From Dolomedes plantarius (lineage: Eukaryota; Arthropoda; Arachnida; Araneae; Dolomedidae): a stretch of DNA of 64,000 nucleotides. Under the pieces are notes generated by a model. It made no database searches, had not been told where the DNA came from, and saw only the letters and a program-made list of their open reading frames with translations. Numbering within the stretch: the stretch's first letter is position 1; each line of letters opens with the position of its first letter. Of the stretch, positions 48,830 to 61,672 are shown piece after piece. The position numbers and the translations under genes were made by a program. The stretch is from NCBI GenBank assembly GCA_907164885.2, contig OU015496.1, positions 135,924,320 to 135,988,319 of the forward strand, given 5' to 3'.

Positions 48830-49689
48830 GTTTTCAGATATGCTACTATAACGAAGATATGCCCATTCCGTATACAAAATCCACATTACAGGAGGATTTT
48901 CAACTCTTAATATAAAGAACGATACGAAGCAATCATTAAATACGCAAAGGAGAGGCATATACGGCCCCTTCTATTATTCGGACAGTGTTCCGTGACGCAC
49001 TCATTCGTAGAAGCATGGCAAACAATCGGAGAAGAAGTCGGCGACTCCCATGTATTTCCAGAGTGGTACTGTCATTATGTTTGCATACATCGTAATTTGA
49101 TGACTCTTCACTCGCTCTTGCGAATTTTGCAGCCGACAAAATACTACGGCAAATGTTGGCACAGAGATAACAAAAAAAAAAAAGGTTAAAAAAAATAAAT
49201 AAAACTGCGTAACTCTTCTCCTACCGTGTGTGTGTGTATTTTGGAGCAGATCGAAAAGAATGGAATTTTTTTTATTTCTCTTTTTTGTTATATAGGTTCT
49301 CGAATTGTGTACTATTAAGAATTATTTTTCGATTGAAGTATGCATATCATTGGTTCAAAGCGTAGTTGCGAAACAAAAAGAACTGGTGACACGGAAGGGG
49401 TCACACGACTTTTAGGATCATTTCGAGCTGTGATGGAATGATGGAATGGGAAGTACGATAATAGTAAATCTGTTCTGTGAACAAGTTTGCATCGTTCAAA
49501 ATTCTGATCAATAAAACATGTTTTTTTATTGTTTTTTTCTTTTTAATATTATATGGTTCCTTCTGTTTATAATGGTGCAAACAGAAATAAAAGAGTATTC
49601 GAGTTTTTCGAAGGAGAAAATTTCGTCATTGGTGGAAGTTAGTGGTTGCATTATAAACCTTCTTCTAAGAACTACCATTGCACTATAGC
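48826..49689. other. Intergenic DNA, nothing recognised
   Basis: 48936-49189 is open on both strands for about 65 codons each, with no domain. A short (TG) run lies near 49228. Confidence 0.45.
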
Positions 49690-49880
49690 CGGGCGATGAC
49701 CGAATGGCTAAGGCGCTGGGAATCGGTACCAGTTTGTAGGCTCGAGTCCCTCTGTTGGTATGGATTTTTTGCAGCCGTTCAGAATCGGCTTTAAGCAGTA
49801 GGTCCCAGTCAAATTAACCCTCGTGTCGCAAAAATAATGACCGTAGCGCAACCAACAATTAAGAGCTATAACGTAATTGA
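49690..49880 (+). mobile_element. tRNA-derived SINE, family C
   Basis: The head resembles a Ser/Leu-type tRNA: A box TGACCGAATGGCTAAGGCG and B box GGCTCGAGTCC about 45 bp later, compatible with a long variable arm. The body is GTTCAGAATCGGCTTTAAGC, then AGTCAAATTAACCCTCGTGTC. Acceptor-stem pairing is poor, so it is not a functional tRNA gene. Only one copy in the window. Confidence 0.6.
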
Positions 49881-50554
49881 ATTAAAATTCTTACATGCCT
49901 TGTTTTAATCGATTAAATAGACTCTCTCTTTAATCTAAAATTCATATTAATGCACATTTTTAAGAAGGTTTTAAAATATAACAAAAGTATCACATTTTGA
50001 TCCATGAAACATACGTCCTGAAACATTAAAATATCGCTCACTGCCGAGGATAAGAAATCATTATGAGGAAATTCACCAGAAATAAGACTACTTCATATCA
50101 CCATGGCCTCTTGAATGGTTAAAGCGTTCTTCTTCGAATCGGGGATAGGATGTTTAGGAATTATAATGACGCTTGAACGTTAAAAATGAACAATAAGGGA
50201 ACGTAAATAAGTTTGAAGCATATCTATAATAGATTATGGATACAGAAAATAACAAACAAATACGGGGAACAATCTGTGACTTTGGACTGACAGAAAAATT
50301 ACTTCTTTGCCTTATCAGTGTACCTTAAATTGTCCTACAGATCAAAAGGTTCGCAGTTTAAAGTCCGGTCATATAGCGCAAAAAGTTATCGTGTTATTTA
50401 TATAACACTTTATTATTTTTAGATTACTATTTAGCATAAACTGACTTTTGATTACCAGTGGATATTAAATACATTAATAAAAATGATGAATAGAACTATA
50501 TCTACTGAAGGCAGTCTTTCTTGTAAAGATGTTGACCTTGTGGCTAACTAACTA
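49881..50554. other. Intergenic DNA, nothing recognised
   Basis: A weak tRNA-like start (ATGGCCTCTTGAATGGTTAAAG at about 50103) without a B box was not called. Confidence 0.45.
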
Positions 50555-50760
50555 ACCAGCCATGAGGTCAGCCTGCAGTGGGACCCCCAGAGCTAGTGCC
50601 CAAGCATGCTTGGTCCTCATTTTATCTACCCACTCAAGGGATGAAAGGCTGAGTCGACCTTGCCCAGTCGCAGGGTCGAACCCTGGACCTGTGGTATGGC
50701 AGCTTGAAGCTTTTAAACATTACGCCTCCGGGAATCTTCTGGGTACTGCCTTCTGGCTGC
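50555..50760 (-). mobile_element. SINE-like element, minus strand (family D)
   Basis: On the minus strand GGCGTAATGTTTAAAAGC (A-box-like) is followed about 35 bp later by GGTTCGACCCTGCG (B-box-like). The segment is GC-rich against its surroundings and extends through GGCACTAGCTCTGGGGGTCC. The 77-codon plus frame across it is incidental. Confidence 0.5.
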
Positions 50761-51185
50761 TGACCTTCTGGCTACTGCGAGAAAATACGTCATGAATTCC
50801 TAAATAACTGTTTGTGGAGTGTTATATAATTTTAAAGATGTATTGAGCAACAAACTGAATCTTATAATACTGCATAAAAATCTTTTTTATCAAATTAGAA
50901 TTGAATTTTTATTCATGATAAATATAATTTGATAAGTATAGTTTTTTGAAGAGTGAACAGATCAAATGTAGAAAAAATAATAAATAAATAACAGATAAAT
51001 TTGTGTATCCAGTGATAAAAATTAATTTTTTTGGGCAAATATAAAGAAAATACTCCGTTACTTCGAGTAAATCAGATTTTGGAAACATCAGAATTATTTT
51101 TTTTCCTTCTCAAATTATAACTCTTTTTATCTAAACTAAAACTATTATACTATCCTCTTGATCAAAAGTTCATTAGATTTATCTA
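50761..51185. other. AT-rich DNA, nothing recognised
   Basis: No features seen. Confidence 0.5.
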
Positions 51186-51295
51186 GGGAGGACATTTTTA
51201 CCGATCCTCGCCTGTTTATGGACCTACTGAGGATGTATGAACTCAGAGACAAAGAGGGATTGGAAGAACAACAACAACACCAACAAAAGTTCATA
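51186..51295 (+). mobile_element. Retroelement 3' end with (AAC)n tail
   Basis: A GC-richer segment (GGACCTACTGAGGATGTATG) ends GGAAGAACAACAACAACACC. A similar end, GTAAGAACAACAACAGC, is found reversed at the left edge of the VNTR SINE (60600-60640). This suggests a shared SINE/LINE 3' tail. Confidence 0.4.
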
Positions 51296-51304
51296 AGGAA
51301 ATAC

Positions 51305-51600
51305 CAAGCTAAAGTTTAATTAGAAACTATCTTCATAAATACCAATAATTATTTGACATATTTAAATGTAAAGCTGACTAAGCTAAAGTTTAATTAGAAA
51401 CTATCTCCATACGTACCAATAATTATTGGCATATTTAAATGTAAAGCTGACTAAGCTAAAGTTTAATTAGAAACTATCTCCATACGTACCAATAATTATT
51501 CGACATATTTAAATGTAAAGCTGAACAAGCTAAAGTTTAATTAGAAACTTTCTCAATACGCACCAATAATTATTTGACACAATTAAATGTATAAAATGAA
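51305..51600 (+). repeat. Tandem array, four units of 74 bp
   Basis: AAGCTAAAGTTTAATTAGAAA begins at about 51307, 51380, 51453 and 51527. Units share ACCAATAATTATT and TTTAAATGTAAAGCTGA and are more than 90% alike; the last is more diverged. Confidence 0.92.
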
Positions 51601-52785
51601 ATTAATAGTTCGTTACAAAATGCTAAAATTAAAATAATAACTGGATTTTATAAATAAAACTATAACAACATGCAACCAAAAATGTTAATATATTTGGAAT
51701 GTTCAATTAAGTTCCAGCAATCGTGCAAGATACGGGAATTTGATTCGGTTACAGAAATGGGAAATTTAAGAAGATACTGCGTAAAAGCATGTGATGATTG
51801 CAGAATATAGAAATTTGGAAATAACCATTTTTTCCTCTCAGCTATAACGTATGCTTGATTCTGTTGCAGAAACGGGGGGAAATTTAAGAAGCTACTGAGT
51901 GAAAACGTATAAACAAAATGGAATAAGATTCACAGAAGAAAAAAAGAAAACTATATTCCTTCTGTTTTTGTTGATTGTTTCCTCGTCTTTGAGTCGTAAT
52001 TAATACTTCGTGAAAAAAAACTGACATGATAGAAACATAAATAAATGGAATTGAGGGCAAAATAAGTTTTTATTTTTATTTTATTGTTCTATTCCTTTGC
52101 AGTGTCAAATCAATGAAGAAGATACCCGAGGATTGAAAGGGGAAAAAACAGATTCTAATAAAACAGAAAAAAAAAGTGCCAGAAGCTATCACATTTAAAC
52201 TGGGCGGTGCTAAAACACTATACCCTGTCACATATGATTAACTATCCCCAGACAGCATAAAAGAAAAAAAACAGAAAAAAACAAATAACCAACCGAAAAA
52301 CTTAGCACAAAGTATGAAATTAATCCTATCATTATAAAGATAATTTGGTGCCGTCCGAAATAGGTTTTCCGATATCCGAAACGATATGTATTATAAAAAA
52401 TAAGAATAGGCTCACATACAAACGTACCGAGAGAAGAAAGACTGCAGACAAGAAAAAAAAACAACCCATCGTACCAGAAACTCTCATACTATCTGGAAGT
52501 GCAAGGAGACAATCAAAGTTAGAGCACACCTCCTTCATTCACCCGCAACCGATAATTTGGTAGGGAGGCGTAATAAAAAAGTTCGCGTAGGGAATGGATT
52601 GGGGGCCCTGACGTTAAGAGAGAGAAGTGCTTGGGCTGTTATTTGTAATCAGCAACGCTTGGTACTTTGCCGAAAATGGCAAGTTTCGGGGAAAAGGGTG
52701 AAATTAATGTAATTTATTTCGCGTCAGCCCGCAAAATCCATAAAAAGTCATTATGATGAATGTCAAAAAATTGCGAGTGGGAAAA
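51601..52785. other. AT-rich DNA, nothing recognised
   Basis: 52330-52560 is open on both strands (68-78 codons). It is low-complexity A/K-rich and no domain is recognised. Confidence 0.45.
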
Positions 52786-55195
52786 AAAAATGTGTTCGAT
52801 AGCTTTTCAAACATTGGTTATATCAAGAGTGAGAATCGAAATGACGTCGGTGACAATTTTTTTTTTTTTTTTTTAAATTAGAACATAGTTAAATATAAAA
52901 ATATGTGTGGTAGCATTTCAAACATTGCTTATATCAAGAGTGAGAATCGAAATGGCATCGGTGATAATTTTTTTATTTATGCAAAAAAGAGAAAATACTT
53001 TATTATACAAATATGTGCGATAGCATTTAAGCACTGCTTGCAACAAGAGAAACAATGAAAATGACTTTGACGATACTTTTGGAAAAATGAGAAAAAAGTT
53101 AAATATAAAAATATGTGCGATAGCATTTCAAAAATTGCTTATATCAAGAGTGAGAATCGAAATGGCATCAGAGATAATTTTTTTATTTATGCAAAAAAGA
53201 GAAAATACTTAAATATACAAATATATGCGATAGCATTTAAGCACTGCTTGCAACAGGAGTAACAACGAAAATGACTTTGACAATACTTTTGGAAAAATGA
53301 GAAAAAGGTTAAATATAAAAATACGTGCGATAGCATTTCAAAAATTGCTTATATCAAGAGTGAGAATCGAAATGGCATCAGAGATAATTTTTTTATTTAT
53401 GCAAAAATGAGAAAAAGTTAAATATAAAAATATGTGCGATTGCATTTCAAACATTGCTTATATTAAGAGTGAGAATCGAAATGGTATCGGTGACAATTTT
53501 TTTTTATTTTTGCAAAAATTAGAACATAGTTAAATATAAAAATATGTGTGGTAGCATTTCAAACATTACATATATCAAGAGTGAAAATCAAAATGACGTC
53601 AGGGATAATTTTTTTATTTATGCAAAAAAGAGAAAATACTTAAATATACAAATATGTGCGATAGCATTTAAGCACTGCTTGCAACAAGAGTAACAATGAA
53701 AATGACTTTGACGATACTTTCGGAAAAATGAGAAAAAAGTTAAATATAAAAATATGTGCGATAGCATTTCAAAAATTGCTTATATCAAGAGTGAGAATCG
53801 AAATGGCATCAGAGATAATTTTTTTATTTATGCAAAAATGAGAAAAAAGTTAAATATAAAAATATGAGCGATTGCACTTCAAACATTGCTTATATTAAGA
53901 GTGAGAATCGAAATGGTATCGGTGATAATTTTTTTTTATTTATGCAAAAAAGAGAAAATACTTAAATATACAAATATGTGCGATAGCATTTAAGCACTGC
54001 TTGCAGCAAGAGTAACAATAAAAATGACTTTGACGATACTTTTGGAAAAATGAGAAAAAAGTTAAATATAAAAATATGTGCGATACCATTTCAAACATTG
54101 CTTCTATCAAGAGTGATAATCGAAATGGCATTGGTGATAATTTTTTTATTTATGCAAAAAAGAGAAATACTTAAATATAAAAATATGTGCGATAGCATTC
54201 AAACACTGCTTGCAACAAGAGTAACAATAAAAATGACTTTGACGATACTTTTGGAAAAATGAGAAAAAAGTTAAATATAAAAATATGTGCGATAGCATTT
54301 CAAACATTGCTTATATCAAGAGTGAGAATCGAAATGGCATCAGAGATAATTTTTTAATTTATGCAAAAATGAGAAAAAGTTAAATATAAAAATATGTGTG
54401 GTGGCATTCCAAACATTGCTCATATCAAGAGTGAGAATCCAAATCACATCGGAGGTAATATTTTTATTTATGCAAAAATGAGAAAATTGTTAAATATAAA
54501 AATATGTGCACTTATATAAATATAAAAATATGTGCATTTGAAACATTGCTCATATCAAGAGTGAGAATCGAAATGACATCGGTGATAATTTCTTTGTTTA
54601 TGCAAAAATGAGAAACAGTTAAATATAAAAATAGGTGCGGTGGTATTTCAAACATTGCTCATATCAAGAGTGAGAATTGAAATGACATCGGTGATACTTT
54701 TTTGTTCATGCAAAAATGAGAAAATAGTTAAATATTAAAATATGTGAGATGGCATTTCAAACATTGCTTATATCAAGAGTGAAAATCAAAAATTACGTCA
54801 GGATAAATTTTTTATTTGCGCAAAAAAATGAGGAAATAGTTAAATATAAAAATATGTGCGTTAGCATTAGAATCGTTGCTTGTATCAAGAGTGAAAATTG
54901 AAATGGCACTCTTTGCAATGGAAAATTGAATGATGATATATTTTTATTTATGCAAAAGTGAGAAAAACGAAAATATGTGCGAGAGCATCTCAAACATTCC
55001 TTATATCAAGAGAAGGAATCGAAATGGCGTCAGTGATAATTTTTTTTTCATTTATGCTAAAATGAGAAAATACTTAAATATAAATATATGTGCTGTGGCA
55101 TTTCAAACATTGCTTATATCAAGAGTGAAAATCAAAAATGACGTTAGGATAAATTTTTTATTTATGCAAAATGAGGGAATAGTTAAATGTACTAA
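52786..55195 (+). repeat. Satellite with two unit types in mixed order
   Basis: About 24 units. Type A (about 110 bp) has GCATTTCAAACATTGCTTATATCAAGAGTGAGAATCGAAATGG split across two landmarks (CATTGCTTATATCAAGAG and GTGAGAATCGAAATGG). Type B (about 100 bp) has CACTGCTTGCAACAAGAG and AATGACTTTGACGATAC. B units occur near 53017, 53226, 53657, 53979 and 54189; the rest are A or A variants (AAAAATTGC; TATTAAGAG). Every unit shares GTTAAATATAAAAATATGTGCGATAGC-like linkers. After about 54400 only A-like units remain and divergence increases. Non-coding. Confidence 0.9.
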
Positions 55196-55829
55196 CTTTT
55201 GATGAAATATCTTTGAATTAAATGTTAAATTATTACAACATATCTTCTAAACCATAGCGGCAAATTTAATACTTATCTAGAAAAAGAGGTATTTTTTCTT
55301 AATAAACTTTTATTTACAAAACAGTGAGATGATAACTTGATGTTTTAATTTTTAATGAAATAATAAACATGTATATTTCGAAATAATTATCTACATTGTA
55401 CGATTTATTTCATATTTTATTTGTATTTCATAATCTCTGTATAAAATGAAATTTTATACATCGGATTATAAACGTCTCATTAATTAAAATACAACGGATA
55501 TATGGATGTTGTATATAAATTTATATAAATTTTGGGATTTATGTTGCTAAATTAATTTACAATGAATTACGTTCTATTATACGTTAATAATTGTTGTAAA
55601 TTTATTATCATAGTATACTATACATTAATACTTAGTTACATAATGGACACTAAATTAATACTGTTCAACTTTTACGAAGGTAATTAATACAGTTTTCCTC
55701 TTCTTTTCCTAAGACTAAAAGTTATTTAAAAAATACTTCCCTCAGTAAATTTTGATTTGCATAAAAATAGACAATAATTCAACATTTTCTGCGAAATATA
55801 ACTGTATTAAATGTTAATTTTTTTACAGT
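55196..55829. other. AT-rich DNA, nothing recognised
   Basis: Many TATA/ATTAATA words, no unit periodicity that I can define. Confidence 0.5.
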
Positions 55830-57390
55830 ATAGATGTGGTTACTAAAAAATTAAAACTAAAGACCTATCAACATTATTTCTTCCTATACACAGTTGTAGA
55901 AGCATTTTACTATGTACATAAAAAAAATACTTTCATCTGTGTCATTTCCCTCAGCATTTTTTTCTGTGTCATTTCCACACGATTAATAACACAATTTTAT
56001 ACATTATCAATATCTTAGAAAAACTATTAAAGAATCAATTAAAACTGGTAACATTTCAGCATTATTTCTTCCTCAACTGTACACAAATGTAGAAACACTT
56101 TAATACATGTGAAAGAAAAATGATACATTATTCTGCATAATTTTCATCCGTATTTGCCACAGATAAACAAATTGCATTAATTTTCAAATGCACATTTGCT
56201 GTTATTAATACAGACAATATAAAATACATTGTTGCAAAAAGAGACAATAACTCAACATTTTTAGCGAAATATAATTGTATTAAATATTAAATTTTCACAG
56301 TGTAGATGCGGTTACTAAAAAATTAAAACTAAAGACATATCAACATTATTTCTTCCTTAACTATACACATTTGTAGAAGCAATTTACTATGCGCATAAAA
56401 ATGATACTTTCTTCTGTTTCATTTCCATCAGCATTTACCGCAGAGAAATCGAATTATATTAAATTTCAAGTGCCCATTTACTGTGATTAAACCTTTTAAT
56501 AATGTTTCATTAGAGTAAACAGAATATTTTTTTACATAAATCTAGCAAAAAGCCTTATTTTAAAAAGGTTTTAGCGTATTATCAGGGGGAAATAAATATT
56601 TTAAGTAAAAGCACATAGCTTCAAACGCAATTAATAACACTATTTCACTCATTATGAATTTCTTGGTAAAGCGGTAAAATAATCAATTGAAACTTATAAT
56701 CTCTCAACGTTACTTTTTTCTTAACTATACACAATTGTAGTTGTATTTTGCTATGTTTAGAAGATATGATACACTTTCTGTATCATTTCCATCAGCATTT
56801 GCCGCAGAGTTATCGAATTGTATGAAATTTCAAGTACCCATTTACTGTGATTAATCCCTTTTTTAATAATGTCTCTTTAGAATAAACGGATTATTTGTTT
56901 ACAGAAATCTACAAAAACAAAAACTCATTTTAAACAGTCTTTAAAGTATGACAAGGAGAAATAAGTATTTTTAAGTAAACGCACAATGCTACAAACGAAA
57001 TTAATAACACAATTTCATACATTGTCAATAACTTGGAAAAACGATTAAAGAATCAATCAATTAAAACTGATAAAATTTCAACGTTATTCCTTGCTCAACT
57101 GTACACAATTGTAAAAACACTTTACTATATATAAAAGAAAATGATACATTCTGTATCCTTTTCACCCGAATTTGCTGCAGATTAACAAATTGCAGTAATT
57201 TTCAAATGCACATTTATTGTTATTAATCGCTCTAATAACGTTTCTTTAGAGTCAACAGAATATTTGTTTTTAGAAATCTACGAAGAAACAAACTTATTTT
57301 AAATAGTTTTTCAAGTCTCCCAACGAGAACTAAGCATTGTAAGTAAAAGTACAATGCTACAAAACACAATTAATAACGCACCAAATTAAT
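55830..57390 (+). repeat. Diverged repeats around a TTATTTCTTCC landmark
   Basis: Related segments at about 55845-56000, 56030-56200, 56290-56480, 56660-56850 and 57040-57240 share CAACATTATTTCTTCC, ACACA-TTGTAGAAGCA and TTTCCATCAGCATTTGCCGCAG. Longer units add CCCATTTACTGTGATTAA and TTTAGAATAAAC. Spacing is irregular (about 190-375 bp). An old tandem array broken by deletions. Confidence 0.65.
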
Positions 57391-58589
57391 ATATTCCACA
57401 GAATAGCATGTTTTTGACGTGGCAACACCTGCTGTAAATTATCTTTTCATGGCGGTAAGTGAAAGAATTCAGATTAAGTAATTTGTTATAAAACGCATAA
57501 TTAAAGGCTCTGGTCATAAATATTTACCTGTTCCCCCTTGCAAATGAAGTGCACCCCACCTATGCGAGGCTAAAAGGTCAGGCGGAGAGAGTGACATCGA
57601 AAAATCTCTGCCATTAAGCCTAATTGCACTAGAAGTACGCAGTGGGGAAGCTCCCACACAAAAAGGAATTTGTTTCTTCTTTACGTACAGTTTTTTGTTA
57701 TTACTTATTTGTACATTCTCTCGTTGACCTTAAAGATTTCTAAACCCTCATTTTAATAGTAAGAAGAAGCTGTGTAGAATAAATTTATTTAAAACACGAC
57801 AAGCAATAAAACTGATACGTGTTTGCACTATTTGTTTGTTCGTAAGAACATTTGGATTCTATTGTGTAGGTTCTTTTACCGCTGTTTCTTTTGATACATA
57901 CCCATATAACTATTTTCTTTATCTTAAAATTGCAGGAAATGTAAAACAAACAGTATAATTAGGATGAATGAGAAAAGAAAAAGATACATAAATACGAATA
58001 AAAAATAAATAAATAATTCATATATATATATATCGTAATGTATCTTATATTTTTGATTGCAACATAGAAACTGCTATTTTAAAACAGATATTTAAGGAAA
58101 CTCTAATGAAAAAATTTACATTTTATGTAAGTTAAAAAGAATTATAGGCCCATATTATTTATTTTTCCATCCTGAATGGGAGCCAGTCTCGTTTCGAAAG
58201 CGTTATCTAGAGTTTTTATTGCTATGATACAGTATTATTTTTTTGTGTGTTTTTATCCTTGTAAATGTGGAAGAAAACTGTACGTAAATGATCAATATGA
58301 TCAAAAGGCAGTATTTTTCTTAAACTTACAAATATTCAGTAATTAATTTAAAAACAATTTTTTAAAGTAATTCTGTATATTGTAAGTAAAGTATTCTTAC
58401 GATAAGCAAGTAATTAATGCTGACTTTATAATCAGGAATGGAACTTGCAACAAGATTTGCCACACGAGGACACTCTTATAATATAAGACTTACTAAAATA
58501 TGGTTATTTTTTTCACTTGCAGTCATGAACCGCTTATGTTACCACTCGATTTATCATGATTTATAACCTCCAAGACTTATGACTACCTA
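57391..58589. other. Intergenic DNA, nothing recognised
   Basis: 57540-57650 is a little GC-richer (ACCCCACCTATGCGAGGC). No head, tail or frame identified there. Confidence 0.45.
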
Positions 58590-58905
58590 TACAGGGACCT
58601 GGGGTAGCCCTGTGGTAGCACGCTGGACTTCAAACTGGGGATGATCGGTTTGAATCCCGATGAATGCCATTTAACACCTTCGTGTCTAGGCGGGATATGT
58701 GTACGTAGAATCCGTAATTCGGACAGTTCTATGAGGTCAGAGAGGTTGGGAGAACGTACAACATCCCAGATGTCACCCCTGGCGGTGCTCTGTCGTAATT
58801 GAGGTGATGCCACGGCGTAGTGTTGGTTCACCTATATGTTGCCCCAATATGCGAATGTTTTCATTTACAAATGCTCCAGATTAGCAATGCATAACCTTCA
58901 AAGTT
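58590..58905 (+). mobile_element. SINE family A, copy 3 (near full length)
   Basis: tRNA-like head: TAGCCCTGTGGTAGCACG (A box) and GGTTTGAATCC (B box). Body: CCTTCGTGTCTAGGCGGGAT, TGAGGTCAGAGAGGTTGGG, CACCCCTGGCGGTGCTCTG, GTAATTGAGGTGATGCCACG and GTGTTGGTTCACCTATATG. It ends with the GCGAATGTTTTCATTTAC...CCAGATTAGC segment shared with the other copies. The 82-codon minus frame is incidental. Confidence 0.8.
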
Positions 58906-60599
58906 ATGACTACTTGGACCGATAAACAGGGATCCAACTCAGCACTTAAAACCTGTCTTATCACTTCATATTCAATAGATTCTATATTTTGATCAATGAA
59001 GTATTTTAAATAAAAGAATTCTAAATTTAAATTTATAAAGTTGCACTAATCACACTGATTTTACTAAATGCCAATTAAAGAGATTTTTCTTACATATATT
59101 GGGAAAATATAATTTTTATGGGATTTCGAAAAATGATGAAAATTTAAATATGACTTACATTTCTGATCAGCGCGCTGATCTTGCGCGCTGATTCTGAATC
59201 TCGCTTATTTCTTAGTGCTTATTTAATGTGATTAATGACTTCTGGTTATTTCCTTCTTATTTTGATTACATCATTTGAAACAAAAACTTCCTACTCTGAA
59301 TAAATATCGAGTCATTAAATGAAAAAGCAATTAAAATAAGAATTCTTTTTTAAAAAAAACCAAATTCAAGCCCACTCTGAGATCTTCGATTGCATCACAA
59401 ACAAAAAATGTACAATATTTGAAACTTTTTACCAATTTTTTTTAAACTAGATTGCATAATTAATTAATGTAAAAGAAAAATAAAACCTTTCCAGCAAGTT
59501 TTATTATCGAATCCCTGATTATGTATTCAAAGTACACATTTAATATCAACAAGTTTGGATTTCTTTTTATGCAAATCCAATAAAGATAACTACGCAATGC
59601 ATTGAAATATTTGTATCAATTTTGTCTATTGATAATTACATTAAATTAAATGTATGCATCTACGAGTCTAAATGAGAACTTTTAATTAAATTTTCCAGTG
59701 ACCGTAAAATATTTAATTATTTTGTACTGAAGTTAATAGAATTTCATATTAAGCATCAAGATTCAAATACATGGAATCTGAAAATTTTCTTGATATGTCT
59801 TTGTTTGTTCTTAATAGTTTGATAACATTTACTTGGCAGCATCACGTGTTTTAGCACAATTATTCGTTTTATCTAAAGAACATTATTGATAGAATACCCA
59901 AAACTGAAATATCTTTAACATAATTCAATAATTTTAATTTAATTCACGACAGCAAATTAAAATATATGCTTCAAATCACGCTTAAACAACAGAAAAATGT
60001 ATCAAGTACAATTATGCCACTCTATATACAATTTCTTTACATTTTCTACCGCATTTCCTAGACAACCCTATTTCATTAATCATTTACGAATAAATCTGAA
60101 TAAACAGTGCATATATTAATGCTCTGGGCGCAAATTAGCTCTTAATGGATTTCATACTTTTGTATGGATTATGGATAATCGTCTCATTATATTGTAGAGA
60201 TTTCAGTTCGATTTCTCGGCGGGTGCATTAAAGGTAGACGCGTAATTAGGTGGTACTCTATAAACATGGGAATTCGGATAGCTGCCAGTTTTTATTTTTC
60301 TTTATTTTCGAGATCCTCAGTAGAAGAGGTGTAAAAATCTCCGATTTGCACTTCATCTCGCTTAACGAATCCTCGGCCTCAAATGAATCAGATGCTTGTC
60401 ATACATACATACGTGTTTATACTTTGAAGCTCAGATTAAACTCCGAAGCAAATATGACTAAACAGAAGTTTCTAGAGATATGATTTGACAAGGGTTCATT
60501 CGAAAGTATCATATAGCAGTTAATGGATATAAATGTGTGAATAATTGTATACTTGCTGTCAATAAGTGAACTATATTTGAAAAAAATAGCATTTGTATA
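58906..60599. other. AT-rich DNA; one perfect 16-bp palindrome
   Basis: GATCAGCGCGCTGATC at 59165-59180 is a perfect palindrome, followed by a partial copy (GCGCGCTGATT). A 77-codon plus frame at 60250-60483 has no recognisable domain. Otherwise nothing. Confidence 0.5.
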
Positions 60600-61672
60600 T
60601 TGCTGTTGTTGTTCTTACCTATGCGCTCTCAGTATTCCAGATCAAGTCCACATAGGCATGCGGGCTGAGGGGTGCAGTTCCAATTTACAATGACACCACA
60701 AGGAACGTCTAGGGACACAAGGATCGAAGTCCGATTTAGCCAGGTAACACGCCAATTTTGACAGAGCGACCCTAGGGACACAAGGTTCGGAGTCCGATTT
60801 AGCCAGGAAACCCCTCAATTTTGACCGAGCAAGCCCAGGGACTCAAGGGACCCTAGGGACACAAGGGTCAGAGTCCGATTTAACCAGGTAACACCTCAAT
60901 TTTGATCCAGCAACCCTAGGACTCAAGGGACCCTAGGGACACAAGGATCGAAGTCCGATTTAGCCGGGTAAAGCCTCAATTTTGATCCAGCAACCCTAGG
61001 GACTCAAGGGACCCTAAGGACACAAGGATCGGAGTCCAATTTAGCCATGTAACACCTCAATTTTGACCGACCCTAGGGACTCTAGGGACCCTAGAAACAT
61101 AAGTGTCGGAGTCGAATCTAGCTAAGTAATGCCTCAATTTTGACCGAGCAAGCCTAGGCACTCAAGAGACCCTAGGGACACAGGGGTCGGAATCCTATTT
61201 AGCCAGATAACACCTCAATTTTGACCGAGCATCCATAGGGACTCTGGGGACCCTAGGAACACAAGGGTCGAAGTCCTATCTAGCCACGTAACACCTCAAT
61301 TTTGACCGTATAACCCTATGAACTCCAGAGACCATAGGGACACAAGGGTCGTAGTCCGATCTAACCAGGAAACACCTCAATCTTGACTGAGCAGCCCTAG
61401 GGATTCAAGGGACCCTATGGACACAAGTGTCGAAATCCGATTTAGCCAGGTAACATCTCAATTTTGACCAAGTAACCATAGGGACGACATATTGGGGGAT
61501 CGTATCTTCTCCCACAATCTCAAACATCATAGATAGACTTTCCGATCTACGGATTTAACGGGCCCATATCTGGCTTATGCACGAAGGTATTTGATGGCGT
61601 TCATCGGGATTCGAACCGAGCACCCAGTTCTAAGCCCAACGTGCTACTACTAAGCTACCACGGTTCCAACTA
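60600..61672 (-). mobile_element. SINE family A, copy 4, expanded by an internal VNTR
   Basis: Minus strand, from 61670: head with A box TAGCTTAGTAG and perfect B box GGTTCGAATCC. Then the family A body: ACCTTCGTGCATAAGCCAGA, AAATCCGTAGATCGG and GGGAGAAGATACGATC. The body then enters an 81-bp tandem array instead of finishing. Each unit contains GGTCAAAATTGAGGTGTTACC, the equivalent of the GTAATTGAGGTGATGCC / GGTTAAAATTGAGATGG segment of copies 2 and 3. After the array comes about 110 bp of GC-richer DNA and an end reading AAGAACAACAACAG, like 51186-51295. A normal copy is about 320 bp; this is about 1070 bp. Confidence 0.7.
60715..61490. repeat. VNTR, about eleven units of 81 bp
   Basis: The landmark GTCCGATTTAGCCAGGTAA recurs with its CCGAT at about 60731, 60794, 60875, 60955, 61036, 61113, 61194, 61275, 61356 and 61437. 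Spacing is 80-81 bp except for a short first interval (63) and one of 77. Each unit has GACCCTAGGGACACAAGG, the landmark, CACCTCAATTTTGACCGAG and CAACCCTAGGGACTCAAGG. Confidence 0.93.

Noticed and set aside
50103..50160. tRNA-like start as another SINE
   Set aside because: Only an A-box-like stretch is present, with no B box or body match.
52786..55195. CRISPR-like array
   Set aside because: Units are contiguous satellite monomers with gradual divergence; there are no unique spacers or cas genes, and the DNA is eukaryotic.
60715..61490. CRISPR-like or coding repeat
   Set aside because: 81-bp units are contiguous without spacers, contain stops, and match the body of a SINE.
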